Notes under the pieces: generated by a model
What the model saw: only the letters and a program-made list of their open reading frames with translations
What the model was told of the DNA's origin: nothing
Database searches by the model: none
Position numbers and translations under genes: made by a program
Part shown: piece after piece, positions 59,517 through 64,000 of the stretch
Numbering within the stretch: the first letter of the stretch is position 1
How the letters are laid out: every line of letters starts with the position of its first letter
Assembly (NCBI GenBank): GCA_965214115.1
Contig: CBDCAU010000004.1
Coordinates: forward strand, 1-64,000
From: Owenweeksia sp965214115
GTDB lineage: Bacteria; Bacteroidota; Bacteroidia; Flavobacteriales; Schleiferiaceae
Direction of reading: 5' to 3'
DNA: 64,000 nucleotides

Positions 59517-60706
59517 TGCAATTTTTCTACGGCGTTTTTGATGCGTTTGATGGCTTCGCGCAAAGTATCTTCATCGGTGGCGTAGCTGATGCGGAAGCAA
59601 TCGGGGCTGCCGAAAGCACTGCCCGCGACCGTGGCCACCTGCGCTTCTTCCAATAAAAACATACAGAAATTTTCGCTGTTGCCGATTTTTTCGCCCTTGT
59701 AACTTTTTGACAACAAGGACTTTATATTGGGAAAAAAGTAAAACGCGCCTTCGGGATGGTTAACCTCCATTCCGTCGATTTCCTGCAAAAGTTTCAAAAC
59801 CAAGTCGCGCCTTTTTTGAAAAGCATCTTTCATATAAGAAACCCGCGACGGCTCGGCTTCCATTGCTGCCATAGCCGCCCGTTGCGTGATGCTGCAAGTG
59901 GCGGAAGTGAACTGCCCCTGCATTTTGTCGCAAGCGTCGGCCAACCATTTGGGCGCACCCAAATAACCGCAACGCCAGCCCGTCATCGCAAAGCCCTTGG
60001 AGAGTCCGTTGATGGTTACGGTTTGCTCATAAACATCTGGAAACGAGGCCAATGAATGATGCTTGCCCTCGAAATTAATCAGTTCATAAATTTCATCCGA
60101 AATCGCAATAATATGAGGATGCTTGGCCAAAGTTTCCGCCAAATTCTGCAATTCATTTTTTGTATAAACACTACCTGATGGATTGCACGGACTACTGAAA
60201 ATCAGCATCTTGGTTTTATCGGTAATGGCTTTTTCCAATTCCGCACCGTTGGTTTTGAAGTCGTTTTCGATGGACGTTTCCACCACTACTGGCATCCCGC
60301 CCGCCAATTTCACAATCTCATAATACGTGACCCAAAACGGCGCGGGCAGCAACACTTCGTCGCCTTCATTAATGGTGCACAACACCACGTTGGCGATGCT
60401 CTGCTTGGCGCCAGTGCTCACCACGATTTGGTCAGGAGAATACTCCAAATCATTGTCCCTCAGAAACTTATGGGAAATCGCCTCGCGCAAATCTTTGTAA
60501 CCCGAAATGGGCGGATAGAAAGAATAATTGTCGTCGATGGCTTGTTTGGCGGCCGCTTTGATAAAATCCGGCGTATGAAAATCCGGCTCGCCGAGCGAGA
60601 GGCTGATGACATCCTTGCCCTGCTCGCGCAGTTCGCGGCTCTTTTTGCTCATCGCGATGGTCTGCGATTCGGACAGGTTTTGGATTCGTTCGGAAAGTAG
60701 GTTCAT
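59513..60706 (-). CDS. Pyridoxal-phosphate aminotransferase (aspartate aminotransferase-like)
   Basis: Class I aminotransferase of 397 residues: GEPDFHTPDFIKAAAK, STGAKQSIAN, SPCNPSGSVY, SDEIYE, and NGLSKGFAMTGWRCGY with the PLP-binding Lys. The pattern is that of the aspartate/prephenate aminotransferase subgroup. The ATG at 60706 is used rather than an in-frame codon three residues earlier. Its end overlaps the DUF4254 start by 4 bases. Confidence 0.9.
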   Translation of the reverse strand: MNLLSERIQNLSESQTIAMSKKSRELREQGKDVISLSLGEPDFHTPDFIKAAAKQAIDDNYSFYPPISGYKDLREAISHKFLRDNDLEYSPDQIVVSTGAKQSIANVVLCTINEGDEVLLPAPFWVTYYEIVKLAGGMPVVVETSIENDFKTNGAELEKAITDKTKMLIFSSPCNPSGSVYTKNELQNLAETLAKHPHIIAISDEIYELINFEGKHHSLASFPDVYEQTVTINGLSKGFAMTGWRCGYLGAPKWLADACDKMQGQFTSATCSITQRAAMAAMEAEPSRVSYMKDAFQKRRDLVLKLLQEIDGMEVNHPEGAFYFFPNIKSLLSKSYKGEKIGNSENFCMFLLEEAQVATVAGSAFGSPDCFRISYATDEDTLREAIKRIKNAVEKLQ

Positions 60707-60807
60707 CCGCGGCAATTTTTTAAGGCGGCGAAATTACGAATAATCGCCAGCGGCCTCAGATTTTTCCGATATTTGGCGGCCTTTAAAAAAAACGCAAGCT
60801 CAAGAGA

Positions 60808-61329
60808 ATGGATGTAGTTCTGGAGATTCTGAAATACGCGCTGCCCGCGATTTTCCTGCTGATTTTGTGCTATCTGATGCTCAGCAATTTTATGGACAAC
60901 GAGGAAAAACGGCGGCTTTATTTTCTCAAAAAAGAAACCCAAAAAAGCGCGCTGCCCGTGCGTTTGCAGGCTTACGAGCGCTTGTCGCTTTTCTTGGAGC
61001 GCATTTCGCCGGAGCGGCTTTTGGTGCGGGTGCATTCCGATAATCTGAACGTGCGCGAGTACCAAACTTTGCTGACCGAGGCCATCCGCAGCGAGTTTGA
61101 GCACAACGTTTCGCAGCAAATTTACATCAGCGACGAGGCGTGGAAACTGGTGGTGAACGCCAAATCGGCGACGGTGGGCATTATTAATACTATTGCTAAC
61201 GAAATGAACGGCAAGGACAACGGCCTGACACTGCGCAAGGCGATTCTCAATAAAACGATGGAGATGGAAAACTTCCCGACGAAGGGAGCGCTGCGGTATT
61301 TGAAGGCGGAGGTGAGGAAGAATTTTTGA
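60808..61329 (+). CDS. Conserved Bacteroidota membrane-anchored protein, 173 aa
   Basis: One N-terminal transmembrane helix (about 8-27) followed by a helical soluble domain: LPVRLQAYERLSLFLERISPERLLVRV, then YQTLLTEAIRSEFEHNVSQQIYIS and a C-terminal LKAEVRKNF. It resembles a conserved Bacteroidota family without known function (DUF7935-like). Divergent from the aminotransferase gene by 101 bases. Confidence 0.75.
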   Translation: MDVVLEILKYALPAIFLLILCYLMLSNFMDNEEKRRLYFLKKETQKSALPVRLQAYERLSLFLERISPERLLVRVHSDNLNVREYQTLLTEAIRSEFEHNVSQQIYISDEAWKLVVNAKSATVGIINTIANEMNGKDNGLTLRKAILNKTMEMENFPTKGALRYLKAEVRKNF

Positions 61330-61362
61330 GGGAATTATTTAGAAATTCCGCTTCCCATTCTT

Positions 61363-62178
61363 TCAACCAATTTTCTTGGCGGGATTCATTTTTACCAAAG
61401 ATTTCATTTGCCCTATCGCGCTAATATTCAGCCGCTCCAATCGCTCCCCTTGTTCGATGCCCATTTTAATAAATTCCGCGTTCAGGCTTTCCAAATTGGC
61501 TAACACCAGCAACTGCTCCAAGCTGCTATGGTCGCGGACGTTACCTTTTTTATCAGGATTTTGATGGCGCCATTGCTTGGCGGTTTTCCCGAAAAGCGCC
61601 ACGTTCAGCAAGTCCGCCTCGCTGGCATAAATGAAGGATTTTTGCTTGGTGGTGATTGCTGGTGGGATTAGATTTTCTTTTACCGCATCGGTGTGGATGC
61701 GGTAATTTACCTTGGCCAAGGTGCGGTGTAGGTTCCATTCGCTGGAAAGCCGTTTGCTTTCTTCGTCTTTTAGGCGTTGGAATTCTTTGATGAGATAAAG
61801 TTTGAATTCCGCGCTCAGCCAACTGCCAAATTCAAAAGCGATGTCTTTGTGCGCGAAAGTGCCGCCGTATCTTCCAGTTTTGGCGATTAGCCCAATCGCG
61901 TTGGTATTTTCAATCCAGCGCTTGGCCGACAAGAAGAAGCGATTGGTGCCGGCTTCATTTTTAATTCCCTCGAATTCGAGGGAATTAAAACTTTCATTAT
62001 TGATGCGTTCCCAAATCCCTAAAAACTCAATGGTGTCCTTATTGCGAAGCCACTGCTCGATGAGCGAACTGCCCCCTTCAAAACTTTTCGCCATATCGCT
62101 CAGCGAGATAAAGTCAAATTCTCCTCCTGTAATAATGGTGATTTCAGAATCTTGAACTTTGATTTTCTTCTTTTCCAT
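61363..62178 (-). CDS. KilA-N domain protein
   Basis: 271 residues with the KilA-N DNA-binding domain: LSDMAKSFEGGSSLIEQWLRNKDTIEFLGIWE, then WIENTNAIGLIAKTGRYGGTFAHKDIAFEFGSWLSAEFKLYLIKEFQRL, followed by a helical C-terminal half. KilA-N proteins come from phages and mobile elements and often act as regulators or antirepressors. A 32-bp perfect palindrome is part of the coding sequence (61959-61990, residues about 63-73), and related palindromes fill the upstream gap. Confidence 0.87.
   Translation of the reverse strand: MEKKKIKVQDSEITIITGGEFDFISLSDMAKSFEGGSSLIEQWLRNKDTIEFLGIWERINNESFNSLEFEGIKNEAGTNRFFLSAKRWIENTNAIGLIAKTGRYGGTFAHKDIAFEFGSWLSAEFKLYLIKEFQRLKDEESKRLSSEWNLHRTLAKVNYRIHTDAVKENLIPPAITTKQKSFIYASEADLLNVALFGKTAKQWRHQNPDKKGNVRDHSSLEQLLVLANLESLNAEFIKMGIEQGERLERLNISAIGQMKSLVKMNPAKKIG
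61959..61990. repeat. 32-bp perfect palindrome inside the KilA-N gene
   Basis: TTTTAATTCCCTCGAA followed by its exact reverse complement. It encodes part of FNSLEFEGIKN. It has the same length and centre (TCGAATTCGA) as the palindrome at 62272-62303. Confidence 0.95.
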
Positions 62179-62218
62179 TTCGTCTTTTTCTAATCTTTAT
62201 TAAGATGTCAAAATCTTC

Positions 62219-62356
62219 TAATTATGGCGAATGTGCCATAATTAAATTTTAAAGTGGTCGAATTTGACCACTTTTAAACCCCTCGAATTCGAGGGGTTTA
62301 AAACATTTCTTTTCTAAATTTTGAAAATCTCTAAAGGGGTCGAATTCGATCCCTTT
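62219..62356. repeat. Four palindromes upstream of the KilA-N gene
   Basis: TAATTATGGC-GAATGT-GCCATAATTA (62219-62244), AAAGTGGTC-GAATTT-GACCACTTT (62251-62274), a 32-bp perfect palindrome with arms TTTTAAACCCCTCGAA (62272-62303), and AAAGGGGTCGAA/TTCGATCCCTTT with one mismatch (62333-62356). The last two share the TCGAATTCGA centre with the copy inside the gene. Confidence 0.95.
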
Positions 62357-62379
62357 TAATTCCACCAATTTCGGTACAA

Positions 62380-63408
62380 TTAAAAAGGACTTTCAAAAAA
62401 ATCCCAAACTAATTTTTTCGCTCCTTCCCACGCCTCCATTTCCTTCCGCAAGATTTTTCCTCTCATTTCCTCCATCCGTTTTTTCATTTTTTCGCTGTTG
62501 CGGAAATGCTGCATCACCAGTTCACCGAGTGCTTCTTCAAACCAATGCAGTGCCTGCCGCTGGCGGTTTTTTTCAAAATGGCCGTTCGTTTTTTGCTGGT
62601 TTTCAAAACTTTGCACGGTTTCCCAAACATCCGCAATGCCTTGGTTTTCAAGGGCGGAGCAAACGGCGGTTTTTGGAATCCAGCCGTTTTCTTGAGGTGG
62701 GAAAAGGTGGAGCGCGCGGGTGTATTCCGCTTTGGCGCGCTTGGCGGCGGGCGCGTTTTCGCCGTCCGCTTTGTTGATAAGGAGCAAATCGGCCATTTCC
62801 ATAATGCCGCGCTTGATGCCCTGCAATTCGTCGCCAGCGCCGGCCAGCATCAGTAAAATGAAAAAATCGGTGATGTTTTTGACGGTGGTTTCGCTTTGGC
62901 CCACGCCCACGGTTTCCACGATAATCACCTCATAACCAGCGGTTTCGCACAGCAAAATGCTTTCGCGGGTTTTGCGCGCCACGCCGCCCAGGCTGCCGCC
63001 GGTGGGGGAGGGGCGGACAAAAGCATTCTCGTCCTGCGACAATTTGTTCATCCGCGTTTTGTCGCCGAGGATGCTGCCGCCGCTGCGGCTGCTGCTGGGA
63101 TCCACCGCGAGGACGGCCACTTTTTTTCCCAACGAAGTCAAATGCGAGCCGAGCGCCTCGATGAAAGTACTTTTCCCCACGCCGGGCACGCCGGTGATGC
63201 CGATGCGGATGGCATTTCCCAAAAGGGGCAAGGCTTTGTGAATCAATTGGTTGGCTTGTTTGCGGTGCTTTTCCAGTTTGCTTTCCGACAAAGTGAGCGC
63301 GCGCGCCAAAGCACCGCGGTCGCCCTTTTTAAGTTTGTCAAAAAGCGCGTCCAAATCGGGTTCGGCGGTTTTGTCTTTTTTGGGAAAATGGGGATTGAGC
63401 GGTTCCAC
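62380..63408 (-). CDS. meaB: Methylmalonyl-CoA mutase-associated GTPase MeaB
   Basis: 342 residues. The P-loop reads GVPGVGKST (73-81), followed by VLAVDPSSSRSGGSILGDKTRM, FVRPSPTGGSLGGVARKT and ETVGVGQSE (MeaB switch regions), and NKADGENA (the NKxD motif). MeaB guards and reactivates adenosylcobalamin-dependent methylmalonyl-CoA mutase. ATG start at 63408. The mutase genes themselves are not in this window. Confidence 0.93.
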   Translation of the reverse strand: MEPLNPHFPKKDKTAEPDLDALFDKLKKGDRGALARALTLSESKLEKHRKQANQLIHKALPLLGNAIRIGITGVPGVGKSTFIEALGSHLTSLGKKVAVLAVDPSSSRSGGSILGDKTRMNKLSQDENAFVRPSPTGGSLGGVARKTRESILLCETAGYEVIIVETVGVGQSETTVKNITDFFILLMLAGAGDELQGIKRGIMEMADLLLINKADGENAPAAKRAKAEYTRALHLFPPQENGWIPKTAVCSALENQGIADVWETVQSFENQQKTNGHFEKNRQRQALHWFEEALGELVMQHFRNSEKMKKRMEEMRGKILRKEMEAWEGAKKLVWDFFESPF

Positions 63409-63491
63409 TGTTTTGGTATTGAGCGCGGAAGGTAGCCAAGATTTGGATTTTGGAAAATGAATACCTTCGGCAAGATTTTAAAAATTCAGCG

Positions 63492-64000
63492 ATGAAAACT
63501 TTCTTTTTTAGCTTTTTTATATTGATTTTTTTGAATGCGTTTTCACAAATCGAATTGCGTTATGAAAACAATCAAACTTTGGAATATGCTGAAGTCATCA
63601 AAGCGTATCAATATTTGGATGAAAAATATGAGGATACAAAATTGATGGAAATGGGACTGACCGATAGCGGCCGGAACTTGCATCTTTTTTTGATGAAAAA
63701 AGGTGGGATTTCCAACGTGATTCCGATGGCGCAACAACTGGAAAACCAAGCGGTGATTCTCATCAACAATGGCATCCATCCCGGTGAGCCTTGCGGGATT
63801 GACGCATCGATTGCCTTTGCGGAAGATTTGTTGAAATCAAATGAACTTCCTGAAAATGTGGTGATTGGAATCATCCCCGTGTACAACATCGGTGGCGCGC
63901 TGAACCGTGGCCGCGACAGCCGCGCCAACCAAAACGGCCCCGAAGAACACGGCTTTCGCGGCAACGCCCGCCATTTGGATTTGAACCGCGATTTCATCAA
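63492..64000 (+). CDS. M14 family zinc carboxypeptidase, 3' end outside window
   Basis: An open frame runs from the ATG at 63492 to the window end. A signal peptide (FFFSFFILIFLNAFSQ) is followed by a domain with NNGIHPGEPCG, whose His and Glu are the first zinc ligands of M14 peptidases (HxxE), and DSRANQNGPEEHGFRGN and RHLDLNRDF, the substrate-binding Asn-Arg region. It is probably an exported carboxypeptidase; the last zinc ligand and catalytic Glu lie beyond the window. Divergent from meaB. Confidence 0.83.
   Translation, partial: MKTFFFSFFILIFLNAFSQIELRYENNQTLEYAEVIKAYQYLDEKYEDTKLMEMGLTDSGRNLHLFLMKKGGISNVIPMAQQLENQAVILINNGIHPGEPCGIDASIAFAEDLLKSNELPENVVIGIIPVYNIGGALNRGRDSRANQNGPEEHGFRGNARHLDLNRDFI

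Noticed and set aside
61363..62356. Prophage
   Set aside because: Only one phage-type gene (KilA-N) is present; no integrase, capsid, terminase or attachment site is visible.

Overview
The window is chromosomal DNA of a Bacteroidota bacterium, most likely from the Saprospiraceae or a close relative. The evidence is: C-terminal type IX secretion (T9SS) sorting domains of type A and type B, IgGFc-binding-like and gliding-motility-associated C-terminal domains, promoter boxes of the Bacteroidota form TTG-N20-22-TAnnTTTG, almost no Shine-Dalgarno sites, frequent TTG starts, and many Bacteroidota-type conserved families (DUF4254, DUF2851, a 'type 2' PyrF, MeaB). No rRNA, tRNA, CRISPR array or intact insertion sequence was seen.

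Layout. 1-4.4 kb: the end of a frameshifted CNNM/HlyC-CorC gene, a repeat-filled gap, a vWA membrane protein and a small membrane protein. 4.4-6.7 kb: a restriction-modification island (truncated DUF559 remnant, C5-cytosine methyltransferase, BsuBI/PstI-family endonuclease). 6.8-22.7 kb: housekeeping and envelope genes (prohibitin, PepD, HMG-CoA-lyase-like, HELGH protein, two tandem 49-aa paralogues, acidic lipoproteins, SDR, DCC protein, DUF1206, EEP family protein, rhodanese, DEAD-box helicase). 22.8-26.3 kb: secreted proteins including a T9SS GDSL esterase, and a GreA/GreB-C-like protein.

26.5-32.6 kb: a lipid/polyketide cluster. A FAD oxidoreductase (broken at a 12-T tract), a methyltransferase and a type III polyketide synthase are followed by a private fatty-acid-synthase set: enoyl-ACP reductase, FabZ-like dehydratase, ketosynthase and ACP. 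I infer that the FAS enzymes make an acyl starter that the type III PKS extends and the tailoring enzymes methylate and oxidise.

33.7-44.5 kb, all on the minus strand: a 1539-aa LamG/Calx-beta T9SS surface protein, three small secreted beta-rich proteins (two clearly paralogous), a PapD-like protein and a 907-aa usher-like outer-membrane protein. This looks like a chaperone/usher-type fibre system in a phylum where such systems are not well described, and with the type III PKS cluster it is the best candidate for something new.

44.7-46.3 kb: a decayed HEPN-MNT pair and a DUF4160/DUF2442 module. 46.4-48.8 kb: prfA and pyrF separated by an array of hairpins. 49-52.2 kb: a trio of surface proteins (IgGFc-like, PKD-like, T9SS type B). 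52.2-64 kb: MarR regulator, isoaspartyl peptidase, DUF2851, PspC, K+ channel, RmlD-like SDR, GT9-DUF4254-aminotransferase operon, KilA-N gene with striking palindromes, MeaB, and the start of an M14 carboxypeptidase.

A genome-wide feature of the window is a family of short dispersed repeats with conserved C/G-rich borders and exchangeable palindromic centres. They fill most intergenic gaps, and in one case they have become the 3' end of a coding gene.
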